DNA from: SIG636 sp045592105
GTDB lineage: Bacteria; Bacillota; Clostridia; Oscillospirales; CAG-382
NCBI GenBank assembly: GCA_045592105.1
Contig: JAZNUB010000045.1
Location: 1 to 64,000, forward strand
Direction of reading: 5' to 3'
Length of the DNA stretch: 64,000 bases
Both the position numbers and the translations under genes were made by a program. Shown piece by piece: positions 8,765 through 17,222 of this stretch. Below the pieces are notes generated by a model that saw only the letters and a program-made list of their open reading frames with translations, had not been told where the DNA came from and searched no databases. The stretch's first letter is position 1, and each line of letters begins with the position of its first letter.

Positions 8765-9618
8765 CAGTATATCTTAACCTCCGTTTCCAAAAATACACCT
8801 GTTTTTTCAAAAACTATTTCCTGCACGCGGCGTATAAGCGCAACCACATCGTCACCGCTTGCGCCGCCGCGGTTTATAACAAAGCCCGCGTGCTTTTCGG
8901 ATACCTGCGCTTTACCAACGGAAAAGCCCTTAAGCCCACAGCTTTCTATAAGCGCGCCTGCAAAATGCCCTACGGGGCGCTTGAAGGTTGAGCCACAGCT
9001 TGGATACTCCAGCGGTTGCTTTGCACGCCTTTTTGCCATATTTTCAGCCATCTTGGCAGTTATCTCCGCCTTATCCCCTGCGGGAAGCACAAACTCCGCG
9101 CTAAGTATATACAAATCCTTTTCCATAAAAACGCTCTTGCGGTATGCAAGGCGTGTATCCTCGGCACTTAAGGTAATCACAGTACCGTCCTTTTGCGCAC
9201 AGCGCACGGAGTGCAAAACATCCTTTATCTCGCCGCCGTACGCGCCCGCGTTCATATAAACGCCGCCGCCAACCGTGCCGGGAATACCGTATGCAAACTC
9301 CATCCCCGCCAGCGCGCGCTCTGCCGCGTGCGCCGCCGCGGCAGAAAGGCTAAGCCCTGCACCGCAGATAAAACCGTTTTCGGTATCGGTAAGCGTATTA
9401 AGCCCATCGGTTAGCAACACCGTGCCGTTGTAGCCCGCGGAGGTAAATATAACGTTGCTACCGTTGCCAAGCACAGCAAACGGCTCCTCCAGCTTTGTTA
9501 GCGCATAGATAAACTCCGCCTCATCAGAGGGGCGACAAACTCTATCAACCGTGCCGCCTGCTTTCATAGAGGAAAGTGCGGCACCTTCTACGTTATATTC
9601 AAAAACAAGCTTTTCCAT
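8764..9618 (-). CDS. murB: UDP-N-acetylenolpyruvoylglucosamine reductase
   Basis: MurB reduces UDP-GlcNAc-enolpyruvate to UDP-MurNAc with NADPH and FAD, the second committed step of peptidoglycan precursor synthesis in the cytoplasm. At 284 residues it fits the short type II form. FAD-binding motifs are LGNGSNVIF and GIPGTVGGGVYMNAGAYGGE. The catalytic Ser is in PSCGSTFKRP, and the C-terminal KHAGFVINRGGASGDDV is typical. It is the first gene of the murB-whiA-dnaE-PBP operon and has its own promoter at 9686-9714. The ribosome site is weak (GGCGGTG). Confidence 0.96.
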   Translation of the reverse strand: MEKLVFEYNVEGAALSSMKAGGTVDRVCRPSDEAEFIYALTKLEEPFAVLGNGSNVIFTSAGYNGTVLLTDGLNTLTDTENGFICGAGLSLSAAAAHAAERALAGMEFAYGIPGTVGGGVYMNAGAYGGEIKDVLHSVRCAQKDGTVITLSAEDTRLAYRKSVFMEKDLYILSAEFVLPAGDKAEITAKMAENMAKRRAKQPLEYPSCGSTFKRPVGHFAGALIESCGLKGFSVGKAQVSEKHAGFVINRGGASGDDVVALIRRVQEIVFEKTGVFLETEVKIY

Positions 9619-9685
9619 ATCAAGGCACCGCCTTTTCCGTTAAATAAGCCTTATTTGGCATATTAAAAATAAATATACATCATAT

Positions 9686-9714
9686 ATTATACTACCGTAT
9701 GCCGTTTTTTGCAA
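9686..9714 (-). promoter_or_regulatory. SigA-type promoter for murB operon
   Basis: On the minus strand TTGCAA (9709-9714) and TATAAT (9686-9691) are separated by exactly 17 bp. The expected transcript starts near 9679, leaving a leader of about 60 nt before murB. The same hexamer pair with the same spacing is found upstream of gpmI. Confidence 0.8.
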
Positions 9715-9733
9715 GCTATATTTTCGTTCCCCT

Positions 9734-10870
9734 TTAAACTACTGCACAAATCTCCTCCACGGCAGATAAAAGCGCATCACAATCGGCTGTTGTGTTGCTT
9801 CTGTTTAAGCTAACACGCACCCCGCCGTAATGCCCGCTTCCCAAAGCGGAATGTGCCAACGGCGCGCAATGTAAGCCGCCGCGAACGCAGATACCTCTTT
9901 CGGCAAGCAGCTCTGCCACCTTGTCAGACGGAGCAGAACCGATATTAAAAAGCACAACGGGCATATAGCGGCTGTTGGCCTCCGCACCGTACAAACGCAC
10001 CCTTTTGTTGGCTTTAAGCCCGCTTATAAGCCTTTGCCGCAGGGCTTCCTCCTGCTTTTCGCATATTACAAGCTCTTTTACCGCCGCCGTAAGCCCTGCT
10101 ATCCCCGTTATATTAACCGTGCCGGCTTCAAGCCTTTCGGGAAGCAGGCGCGGCATTGCCTTTTCTCGGCTTGCAACGCCCGTTCCGCCCTCTATTATGG
10201 TTGATAGCTGCAGCCTTCTTTGCGGGTTTACAATAAGCGCGCCCGTTCCCATTGGGCCTCCAAGCCCTTTATGGCCTGCCACGCATATTATGTCCGCGCC
10301 GATATCCTTTATATCTATCGGCATGTGCCCTGCGGTTTGCGCGCAGTCCACAATGGTATGCGCCCCGTGGGATGCGGCTATCTCGCAAAGCTGTTTGGCG
10401 GGTAGGCAGATTCCGCAAACGTTAGAGGCATGTGTGAACACCGCGGTTTTCGCACCGCACGCCATCGCTTTTTCAAACGCCTTCACGGTTTTTTCGTCGC
10501 TTTCAAAAGAGGGCGTAAAAAACTCTAATTTTATTTTACCCATCGCCGATAGCGAATATAAGGGGCGCAGTACCGCGTTGTGCTCAAGCGTGGAGCATAC
10601 AACCGTGCTTTTTTCGCGCACAATGCCCTTTATCGCCATATTCAGCGCAAGCGTTGCGCCTGAACACAGCACCACGTTTTCGGCGTTAGTGCCGAACAGC
10701 AAAGCCAACGCCTCCCTACAATCAAAAACGGCTTCGGAAGCGTTCACGGCAAGCGCGTGCCCACCTCTGCCGCCGTTTCCGCACCCGTAGAACGCCGCCT
10801 TCATAGCGGCAAAAACGCCGTCACTTTTCGGGAAAGACGTAGCGGCGTTATCCAGATATACAGTTTCCAT
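9734..10870 (-). CDS. Cysteine desulfurase-like class V aminotransferase
   Basis: A PLP enzyme of 378 residues related to NifS/SufS cysteine desulfurases. It starts with YLDNAATSFPK; the PLP lysine is in CVAGHKGLGGPMG, and the likely sulfur-accepting Cys is in VRGGLHCAPLAH near residue 336. These patterns match the subgroup of short NifS-like proteins that often sit beside DUF3343 proteins, as here (6-bp gap). It probably extracts sulfur, or possibly selenium, from cysteine or selenocysteine and passes it to the neighbour. No iscU, sufU or thiI scaffold lies next to it, so the final acceptor is unknown. Confidence 0.85.
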   Translation of the reverse strand: METVYLDNAATSFPKSDGVFAAMKAAFYGCGNGGRGGHALAVNASEAVFDCREALALLFGTNAENVVLCSGATLALNMAIKGIVREKSTVVCSTLEHNAVLRPLYSLSAMGKIKLEFFTPSFESDEKTVKAFEKAMACGAKTAVFTHASNVCGICLPAKQLCEIAASHGAHTIVDCAQTAGHMPIDIKDIGADIICVAGHKGLGGPMGTGALIVNPQRRLQLSTIIEGGTGVASREKAMPRLLPERLEAGTVNITGIAGLTAAVKELVICEKQEEALRQRLISGLKANKRVRLYGAEANSRYMPVVLFNIGSAPSDKVAELLAERGICVRGGLHCAPLAHSALGSGHYGGVRVSLNRSNTTADCDALLSAVEEICAVV

Positions 10871-10875
10871 AGATA

Positions 10876-11094
10876 TTAAGGCTCCTTCACCGTGCCCACA
10901 ATGCTTACACCGTTGCTTTTCAGCAGCTCAACAGCTTCTGCCAGCCTACTGTCGTCGGAAAGGCGCAAGCCGTAGCCACAGCCTCTTAACGCGGTCACGG
11001 CGGCGGAACGGGTTAAGGCGGTGTGGATATACCTTGCCGCCAAAAGTCTTTGCGCCTTAATAGCGTAAGTTACAGAAGTGAAAACCAATGTCAT
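10876..11094 (-). CDS. DUF3343 putative sulfur/selenium carrier protein
   Basis: A 72-residue protein beginning with a beta strand and helix (TLVFTSVTYAIKAQRLLAA), then a CGYGL motif that fits the DUF3343 family, which is annotated as a Se/S carrier-like protein. The single Cys in RGCGYGLRL could accept persulfide from the desulfurase encoded 6 bp downstream, which is an inference from the pairing. It is divergent from mntP, and the two promoters overlap at their -35 boxes. The ribosome site is AAAGGACGGGTG. Confidence 0.75.
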   Translation of the reverse strand: MTLVFTSVTYAIKAQRLLAARYIHTALTRSAAVTALRGCGYGLRLSDDSRLAEAVELLKSNGVSIVGTVKEP

Positions 11095-11131
11095 TTGTCA
11101 CCCGTCCTTTGCTTTGGGTTGTACCTCTATC

Positions 11132-11161
11132 AATATATGCATATCTTGTTGCGGTTGACAA
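11132..11161 (-). promoter_or_regulatory. Promoter for the DUF3343/desulfurase pair
   Basis: On the minus strand TTGTCA (11156-11161) and TATATT (11132-11137) are 18 bp apart. Its -35 box lies on the same bases as the -35 box of the divergent mntP promoter (shared TTGACAA at 11155-11161). Confidence 0.5.
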
Positions 11162-11183
11162 CAACGCGGATTTGTGGTAAAAT
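11155..11183 (+). promoter_or_regulatory. SigA-type promoter for mntP-rhaBAD
   Basis: Consensus TTGACA (11155-11160), 17-bp spacer, TAAAAT (11178-11183). The transcript would start near 11190, only about 23 nt before the mntP start, which leaves no room for a riboswitch. No catabolite-response or RhaR-like operator is evident. Confidence 0.85.
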
Positions 11184-11212
11184 TTTTTTAAATATCAAGA
11201 GGTGGTTTAAGT

Positions 11213-11794
11213 TTGAATTTAGGGTTAGTTATAAACAGCTTAGGGCTGGGCGTTAGCCTTGCTATGGATGCGTTTTCCGTTTCGCTTGCCAACGGGCTTA
11301 GCCAGCCGTGTATGAGCAAACGGAAAGAGCTTGGGATAGCAGGGATTTTTGCGTTCTTTCAGGCGTTGATGCCAATGATAGGCTGGGTGTGCGTTCATAC
11401 GCTTGTAAGCTATTTTAAGGCGCTGGAAAAATACGTGCCGTGGGTGGCACTTGTTCTTTTGTTGTTTATCGGCGCAAAAATGGTTTGCGAGGGCGTAAAG
11501 GGCGATAACGAAAGCTGTGATTGCAAAAAGCTTGGCTTTGGTGCGCTGTTGGTGCAGGGTATTGCCACCTCGATAGATGCGCTGTCCGTTGGGTTCACTA
11601 TTTCCGATTACCGCCTTCTGCAAGCACTCTCCGGCGCCGCAATAATCGGTGCTATAACCTTTGTTATATGCCTTGGCGGTATAGTAATAGGCAAAAAGGC
11701 GGGCACACGCCTTGCGGGCAAGGCAAGCATTTTGGGCGGATTGATACTTATGGTTATCGGTATAGAAATCTTTGTAAAGGGCGTTTTCTTTTAA
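11213..11794 (+). CDS. mntP: MntP-family manganese efflux pump
   Basis: A 193-residue membrane protein of the MntP (DUF204) family, which exports Mn2+ and protects against manganese toxicity. The two internal-repeat motifs are AMDAFSVSLANG and SIDALSVGFT, whose Asp residues are conserved in the family. About six membrane helices are evident. The start is TTG at 11213, set by a good AAGAGGTGG site 8 nt upstream. Its stop is only 19 bp before rhaB, so manganese export and rhamnose catabolism appear cotranscribed, which is unexpected. No yybP-ykoY manganese riboswitch fits between promoter and start. Confidence 0.92.
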   Translation: MNLGLVINSLGLGVSLAMDAFSVSLANGLSQPCMSKRKELGIAGIFAFFQALMPMIGWVCVHTLVSYFKALEKYVPWVALVLLLFIGAKMVCEGVKGDNESCDCKKLGFGALLVQGIATSIDALSVGFTISDYRLLQALSGAAIIGAITFVICLGGIVIGKKAGTRLAGKASILGGLILMVIGIEIFVKGVFF

Positions 11795-11813
11795 CGAATA
11801 AGCGGAGGTTGTT

Positions 11814-13190
11814 ATGGCGGCGTATTTAGCTATTGATATAGGTGCCTCCTCAGGTAGGCACGTGCTTGGCAGTGTTGAAAACGGCAAGCTTTGCCTTAAG
11901 GAGATATATCGTTTTGAAAACGGATTTGTAAACGTAAACGGCACGCTTTCTTGGGATACGGAAAAGCTGTTTGATTGCGTTTTGCAAGGGCTTGAGGCTT
12001 GCAAAGCTGTAGGCGTTATCCCCAAAACCGTGGCGATAGACACGTGGGGCGTGGATTACGTTTTGCTGGACGAGGGCGGAAACGAGCTGTTTCCCGCCGT
12101 TTCTTATCGTGACGGTGCCGCCGCCGAGGCCGCAAAGCAGATGGAGGGCGTTTTAAGCCCCGCACGGCTTTATGCGAAAACAGGGATACAAAACCAAAGC
12201 TTTAACACGGTTTATCAGCTTTATCGTGACAAGCTGAACGGCAAGCTTTCAAAAGCAAAGCACTTTTTAATGATGCCCGATTATCTTGCGTACAGGCTAA
12301 CGGGCAGGATGGCAAACGAATACACAAATGCCACTACCACAAGCCTTGTAAACGCCAACGGCAGGGAATGGGATGCGGATATAATCGCCGCTTTAGGTCT
12401 GCCCAAGGAGCTGTTTTTGCCGCTTTCAGCCCCCACCAAGGTGCTTGGCGGCTTTAGCGAGGCTGTTAAGCAACGGCTTGGCTTTGATTGTACCGTGGTG
12501 CTGTGCCCCACGCACGATACCGCATCTGCCGTTGCCGCGTGCCCGATAGACGGTGGCGGGGTATATATATCCTCCGGTACCTGGAGCCTTATCGGTACCG
12601 AAAACGCAAGCCCCGTGGTAACGGACAAGGCGCGCACTGCCAACTTCACAAACGAGGGCGGAATAGAGTACAGATACAGGTTTTTGAAAAACATAATGGG
12701 TATGTGGCTTTTCCAAAGCGTGCGAAAAGAGCTGAACAATGCCTTAACCTACGACGAAATGATGCACCTTGCAATGCAAAGCGACTTTACGGAAACAACA
12801 AACCCCAATTTGCCGCAGTACGTTGCACCGCAGAGCATGATAAGCGAGGTGCGTGCCAGCCTTGGCAAGCCTGAGCTACCGCTTGGGGACGTGCTTAACT
12901 GCCTTTACCATTCGCTTGCGCTGTCCTACAAGCAAGCGATAGAGGAGATGGAGGAGATAAGCGGCAAGAAGATAGAGTATATATTTATAGTTGGCGGCGG
13001 CAGCAAGGATGCGTATCTAAACACGCTTACCGCACGTTACACGGGTAAGCGCGTATACACGGGGCTTACGGAAGCTACCGCAACGGGAAATATATTGGCA
13101 CAGCTTATGGCGGATAAGAAAATAAGCCTTAAAGAGGCAAGGGGAATAGTTTCACACTCGTTTGAGATAAAGGAGTTTAAGGGGATATGA
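11814..13190 (+). CDS. rhaB: Rhamnulokinase
   Basis: Cytoplasmic FGGY-family kinase of 458 residues that phosphorylates L-rhamnulose to rhamnulose 1-phosphate with ATP. Visible family features are the N-terminal DIGASSGRHVLG phosphate loop, DTWGVDYVLLDE around the substrate site, HDTASAVAACP, SSGTWSLIGTE, and the C-terminal VGGGSKDAYLN adenosine motif. It overlaps rhaA by 4 nt and leads a rhaB-rhaA-rhaD cassette. No rhamnose transporter, mutarotase or RhaR/RhaS regulator is next to it. Ribosome site AGCGGAGG. Confidence 0.96.
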   Translation: MAAYLAIDIGASSGRHVLGSVENGKLCLKEIYRFENGFVNVNGTLSWDTEKLFDCVLQGLEACKAVGVIPKTVAIDTWGVDYVLLDEGGNELFPAVSYRDGAAAEAAKQMEGVLSPARLYAKTGIQNQSFNTVYQLYRDKLNGKLSKAKHFLMMPDYLAYRLTGRMANEYTNATTTSLVNANGREWDADIIAALGLPKELFLPLSAPTKVLGGFSEAVKQRLGFDCTVVLCPTHDTASAVAACPIDGGGVYISSGTWSLIGTENASPVVTDKARTANFTNEGGIEYRYRFLKNIMGMWLFQSVRKELNNALTYDEMMHLAMQSDFTETTNPNLPQYVAPQSMISEVRASLGKPELPLGDVLNCLYHSLALSYKQAIEEMEEISGKKIEYIFIVGGGSKDAYLNTLTARYTGKRVYTGLTEATATGNILAQLMADKKISLKEARGIVSHSFEIKEFKGI

Positions 13191-14422
13191 GCAGATACGA
13201 TAGCGCAAAAAAGATATACTTAGGCTACGGAGTAGATACGGAAAAGGCACTTGATACGCTTAAAAACATAACCGTGTCGGTACATTGCTGGCAGGGGGAC
13301 GACGTTACGGGCTTTGACAGTAGGGAGGCGTTGTCCGGCGGGATACAGGCAACAGGCAACTACCCCGGCAAGGCAACCACGCCTGAGGAGCTTATGCAGG
13401 ATTTTGACAAGGCGCTTTCCCTAATGGCGGGCAAGAAGAAGCTTAATCTGCACGCAAGCTACGCTATATTTGAAAACGGCGCGGCTGTTGGCAGAGACGC
13501 GATAGAGCCGAAGCATTTTGAAAAATGGGTGCAGTACGCGAAGGAGCGCGGCTTGGGGCTTGATTTTAACCCCACTTTCTTTTCGCACCCGATGGTTAAG
13601 GATAACCTAACGCTGTCCTCGCCCGATGAAGAGGTGCGCGCCTACTGGGTGCGCCACGGTAAAGCGTGTGTGCGTATAGCGCAGTATTTTGCTGAGGAAA
13701 CGGGCATCCCCTGCGTTATGAATATATGGATACCCGATGGGTATAAGGATATCCCTGCGGATAGGCTATCTCCGAGAGCACGCTTTAAAAAATCGCTGGA
13801 CGAGATACTATCGGAGCCTTACGACAAGGAAAAGGTTTATATAACGCTTGAATCCAAGGTGTTTGGCATAGGGCTTGAAAGCTACACCGTTGGCTCGGCA
13901 GAGTTTTGCCTTTCCTATTCCGCCGCAAGGGGCATAACCCCGCTTATGGATAACGGCCATTATCACCCCACGGAGATGGTTAGCGACAAGATATCCTCGC
14001 TGTTGCTGTTTAACAAGAAGCTTGCTTTGCACGTAACGCGCCCCGTAAGATGGGATAGCGACCACGTTGTGCTTTTTGATGATGAAACGCGAGAGATAGC
14101 AAAAGAGATAGTTGCCGCAAACGCGCTGGAGAATGTGTTTATAGCAACGGATTATTTTGATGCCTCCATAAACCGCATTGCCGCTTGGGTAACGGGCGTT
14201 AGAAGCGTGCAGAAGGCGCTTTTGTATGCGCTTTTGCTGCCTGAGGAGCTTAAGGATTTGCAGGCAGAGGGCAACTTAACAAAGCTGCTTGTTATGCAGG
14301 AGGAGCTTAAGTGTGCGCCCTTTGGCGATATTTGGGAGGAGTTTTTAAGCCGCGAGGGCGTAAACAGCAACTACCTTGCTGAGATAGAAAAGTACGAAAA
14401 GGAAGTTTTGGTGAACAGATAA
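13187..14422 (+). CDS. rhaA: L-rhamnose isomerase
   Basis: Converts L-rhamnose to L-rhamnulose, the first step of rhamnose catabolism, using two divalent metals (usually Mn2+) in a TIM barrel. At 411 residues it matches the family. Recognisable parts are VSVHCWQGDDVTGF near the start, LGLDFNPTFFSHPM, LESKVFGIGLESYTVGSAEF and MDNGHYHPTEM, which supplies metal ligands, then VRWDSDHVV. It is translationally coupled to rhaB (4-nt overlap) and to rhaD (1-nt overlap). A Mn2+ requirement could relate to the upstream mntP gene, but that is speculation. Confidence 0.97.
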   Translation: MSRYDSAKKIYLGYGVDTEKALDTLKNITVSVHCWQGDDVTGFDSREALSGGIQATGNYPGKATTPEELMQDFDKALSLMAGKKKLNLHASYAIFENGAAVGRDAIEPKHFEKWVQYAKERGLGLDFNPTFFSHPMVKDNLTLSSPDEEVRAYWVRHGKACVRIAQYFAEETGIPCVMNIWIPDGYKDIPADRLSPRARFKKSLDEILSEPYDKEKVYITLESKVFGIGLESYTVGSAEFCLSYSAARGITPLMDNGHYHPTEMVSDKISSLLLFNKKLALHVTRPVRWDSDHVVLFDDETREIAKEIVAANALENVFIATDYFDASINRIAAWVTGVRSVQKALLYALLLPEELKDLQAEGNLTKLLVMQEELKCAPFGDIWEEFLSREGVNSNYLAEIEKYEKEVLVNR

Positions 14423-15234
14423 TGAAAGATATACTAACAGCCCCATTCGTTAAGGAAATGATGAAAACCACCGCAAATATGTACCGCCTGGGTTGGGATG
14501 AGCGCAACGGCGGCAATATAAGCTATATGCTTGATACCGAGGAGGTTGCAAAGTATCTTGACCTTAACAAGGTGCTTCGCACTATCCCCATAGGCTTTAA
14601 TGCGTTAGAGCTTGCGGGCAGGATTTTTATAGTAACAGGCACGGGCAAGTATTTTAAAAACGTGGAGGATGACCCCGAAACCAACCTTGGCATCCTTCGT
14701 ATAACCGAGGACGGTACCGCGGTAGACCTGCTTTGGGGCTATAAGGACGGCGGCAAGTTCACCTCCGAGCTACCTGCACATCTTATGAGCCATATCGCGC
14801 GCCTAAAGGCAGACGGAGAGAACCGCATAATAATGCATTGCCACCCCACAAACACGCTTGCTATGACCTATGTGCATCCTCTAAACGAAAAGGATTTTAC
14901 GCACACGCTTTGGCAGATGTGTACCGAGTGCATCGTTGTATTTCCCGACGGTGTAGGCGTGCTTCCTTGGATGCTTTGCGGCACTAACGAGATAGGCGAG
15001 GCAACGGCAGAGAAGATGAAGCAGTTTAGGCTTGTGGTTTGGGGTATGCACGGCATATACGGCGCAGGCAGAAATATGGACGAAACCTTCGGGCTTATAG
15101 AAACCGTGGAGAAGGCGGCGCAGGTTTATATGCTTACAGCGCACCTGCCGCGCGTTAATACTATAACGGACAGCCAGCTTGAGGTGCTTGCAAAGCACTT
15201 TGGCGTGTCTTACAGAAAAGACTTTTTAGGGTAA
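14422..15234 (+). CDS. rhaD: Rhamnulose-1-phosphate aldolase
   Basis: Class II, zinc-dependent aldolase of 270 residues that splits rhamnulose 1-phosphate into dihydroxyacetone phosphate and L-lactaldehyde. The zinc-binding His residues lie in IIMHCHPTNTLAM and in VVWGMHGIYGAG. The phosphate-binding region is VTGTGKYFKN. The N-terminal WDERNGGNISY is typical of the aldolase II/RhaD family. It is the third gene of the rha cassette. Ten bases after the stop begins a hairpin at 15245-15280 that can end transcription from the opposite strand. Confidence 0.96.
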   Translation: MKDILTAPFVKEMMKTTANMYRLGWDERNGGNISYMLDTEEVAKYLDLNKVLRTIPIGFNALELAGRIFIVTGTGKYFKNVEDDPETNLGILRITEDGTAVDLLWGYKDGGKFTSELPAHLMSHIARLKADGENRIIMHCHPTNTLAMTYVHPLNEKDFTHTLWQMCTECIVVFPDGVGVLPWMLCGTNEIGEATAEKMKQFRLVVWGMHGIYGAGRNMDETFGLIETVEKAAQVYMLTAHLPRVNTITDSQLEVLAKHFGVSYRKDFLG

Positions 15235-15280
15235 AAAAGAAAAAGGGTCTGTATCAAATCGTTCGATTTGATACAGACCC
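15235..15280 (-). terminator. Intrinsic terminator of the aromatic operon (hairpin-repeat family)
   Basis: Arms GGGTCTGTATCAAATC (15245-15260) and its exact complement (15265-15280) enclose a 4-nt loop. Read on the minus strand it is followed by TTTTTCTTTTTT, so it should end the aroF transcript 8 bp after its stop. The stem is almost the same as at 255-290 and 58066-58103. Confidence 0.85.
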
Positions 15281-15287
15281 TATCTTA

Positions 15288-16319
15288 TTAAAGCATATCC
15301 GCAAGCTCAAGCAGCAAGCGTTCCGTTTTCTTCCAGCCTAAGCAGGGGTCGGTTATGGATTTACCGTAAACACCCTCGCCTATCTTTTGTGCGCCGTCCT
15401 CTATATAGCTTTCTATCATCATACCCTTAACAAGCTTTTTGATATCTGCATTGTAGCGGCAGTTGTTTATTATTTCCTTGGCTATACGTATCTGCTCAAG
15501 AGGCTTTTTGCCGGAGTTTGCGTGGTTACAGTCTATAATAACGCCGGGGTTTTTAAGGTCGCTCTTTTCTGCGTAAGCACCGCAAAGGAACAAAAGGTCC
15601 TCGTAGTGGTAGTTGGGAAGCGATTGACCGTGCTTATTAACGTAGCCGCGAAGGATTGCGTGCGCGTAGGGGTTGCCTTGGGAGTGCGCCTCCCACCCGC
15701 GATAGATAAAGGTGTGCTTATGCTGTGCGGCTGTTATGGAGTTCATCATAACGGAAATATCGCCGCTTGTGGGGTTCTTCATACCAACGGGGGTATCAAG
15801 CCCGCTTGCGGTAAGGCGGTGCTGTTGGTCCTCCACAGAGCGCGCGCCTATTGCAATGTAGCCTATCAGGTCGTCAAGATACTTGGTGTTTTCGGGGTAC
15901 AGCATCTCGTCCGCGCAGGAGAAGCCCGTTTCTTTTATAGCGCGAATGTGCAGCTCGCGGATGGTTACTATGCCCTTAAACATATCGGGCTTGCCTTCGG
16001 GGTTGGGCTGGTGCAGTATGCCCTTGTAGCCGTCGCCCGTTGTACGCGGCTTGTTGGTGTATATGCGCGGAACGATGTATATTTTATCTATTATCTTTTC
16101 CTGCAAAACGCGAAGACGGCTAATATAATCAATAACGCTGTCCTCATTATCCGCAGAGCAGGGGCCTATTATCATAAGCAGCCTGTCGTCCTTGCCGCTG
16201 AGGATGGCTTTAATCTCTCTGTCACGCTTTTGCACTATCTCCGACATCTCGCCCGTAAGCGGGTACATCTCCTTAACCTCCATCGGAATAGCAAGCTTTC
16301 TTTCAAATTGCATGTTCAT
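15288..16319 (-). CDS. aroF: DAHP synthase (3-deoxy-7-phosphoheptulonate synthase), type I alpha
   Basis: Condenses phosphoenolpyruvate and erythrose 4-phosphate to DAHP, step 1 of the shikimate pathway. At 343 residues it belongs to the E. coli AroF/G/H-like class: MIIGPCSADNEDSV, RIYTNKPRTTGDGYKG, GARSVEDQQHR and the metal-binding IIDCNHANSGK. Enzymes of this class are commonly feedback-inhibited by one aromatic amino acid; which one cannot be read from the sequence. The start has an AAGGT site. It is the last gene of the aromatic operon, 24 bp after tyrA, followed by a strong terminator. Confidence 0.95.
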   Translation of the reverse strand: MNMQFERKLAIPMEVKEMYPLTGEMSEIVQKRDREIKAILSGKDDRLLMIIGPCSADNEDSVIDYISRLRVLQEKIIDKIYIVPRIYTNKPRTTGDGYKGILHQPNPEGKPDMFKGIVTIRELHIRAIKETGFSCADEMLYPENTKYLDDLIGYIAIGARSVEDQQHRLTASGLDTPVGMKNPTSGDISVMMNSITAAQHKHTFIYRGWEAHSQGNPYAHAILRGYVNKHGQSLPNYHYEDLLFLCGAYAEKSDLKNPGVIIDCNHANSGKKPLEQIRIAKEIINNCRYNADIKKLVKGMMIESYIEDGAQKIGEGVYGKSITDPCLGWKKTERLLLELADML

Positions 16320-16343
16320 AATATATACCTTCTTTGTTGTAAA

Positions 16344-17222
16344 TTATTTTTTATCAAACCAAGCGCGCCTTTCGGTGGATAGGCGCATTTTTGCCCTCAT
16401 CCCTTCGGTATCGCCGTTTTCAAGCATACCGCGGAAAGCCGTAAACTCCTCTAAAAAAGCATCCATCTGCCTAAGAAGCGCTTCCTTGTTCATATTGAAC
16501 AGCTCGCTCCACATAGCGTCGTTTATCCGTGCGATACGCGTTAGGTCACGGAACGAGTCACCCGTGTAGTCCACAAGCCGCTTGTTATCACAGCAGGTCA
16601 TAAGCGATACCGCAATGCAGTGCGTTAGCTGGGATACAAAGCCTATTATCTCATCGTGCTCCTCAGGCGTTAGCACGCTTATCCGCGCAAAGCCAAGCAT
16701 CGCACCCAAGTCCTTGCAAAGCTCAATAGCGCCGTGGGTGTTTTTTGCGGTGGGTACAACTATATAGTTTGCACCGTAAAACATAGTTTCCGTGCTGTTT
16801 TCAACGCCGTACACCTCGCGTCCTGCCATAGGATGCGCCGCTATAAACTCCGCATCGGGGCGGAGGATATCCTGCACCTCGTATACAACGCTGCCTTTCA
16901 CACCTGTAACGTCCGTTATTATAACGCCGCTTTTAAAATGCTGCTGGTTATCCTTTATCCATTGCACAAACACCTTCGGATACAAGCCGAATATAACAAG
17001 GTCTGCCGCGTTTATAAGGCGCGGGTCGGGCGTTATGGAGCCTGCATCTATTATCCCGTGCTCTATCGCGTAGTTTATGGTTTCCTGTTTGCGGGATATT
17101 GCCGTTACCGTAAAGCCCAAGCGTTTAAGAGCCTTCGCATAGCTGCCGCCCATCAAGCCAAGCCCCACTATAAGCACGCGCATCTTCTTATTAATAAGCA
17201 TTTTAAAGCCGTTTTCACTCAT
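16344..17222 (-). CDS. tyrA: Prephenate dehydrogenase
   Basis: Oxidative decarboxylation of prephenate to 4-hydroxyphenylpyruvate, the tyrosine branch. The NAD(P)-binding fold starts LIVGLGLMGGSYAKALK. The catalytic region AAHPMAGREVYGVENS and the all-helical dimer domain (HDEIIGFVSQLTHCIAVSL) follow. At 292 residues there is no ACT domain, so feedback control is not evident in the protein itself. The ATG at 17222 is preferred because GAGGTG sits 8 nt upstream; the longer GTG reading at 17231 would overlap that site. The ATG overlaps the aroA stop by 8 nt. Confidence 0.94.
   Translation of the reverse strand: MSENGFKMLINKKMRVLIVGLGLMGGSYAKALKRLGFTVTAISRKQETINYAIEHGIIDAGSITPDPRLINAADLVIFGLYPKVFVQWIKDNQQHFKSGVIITDVTGVKGSVVYEVQDILRPDAEFIAAHPMAGREVYGVENSTETMFYGANYIVVPTAKNTHGAIELCKDLGAMLGFARISVLTPEEHDEIIGFVSQLTHCIAVSLMTCCDNKRLVDYTGDSFRDLTRIARINDAMWSELFNMNKEALLRQMDAFLEEFTAFRGMLENGDTEGMRAKMRLSTERRAWFDKK

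Noticed and set aside
11184..11212. yybP-ykoY manganese riboswitch before mntP
   Set aside because: The promoter leaves only about 23 nt of leader, far too short for that riboswitch.
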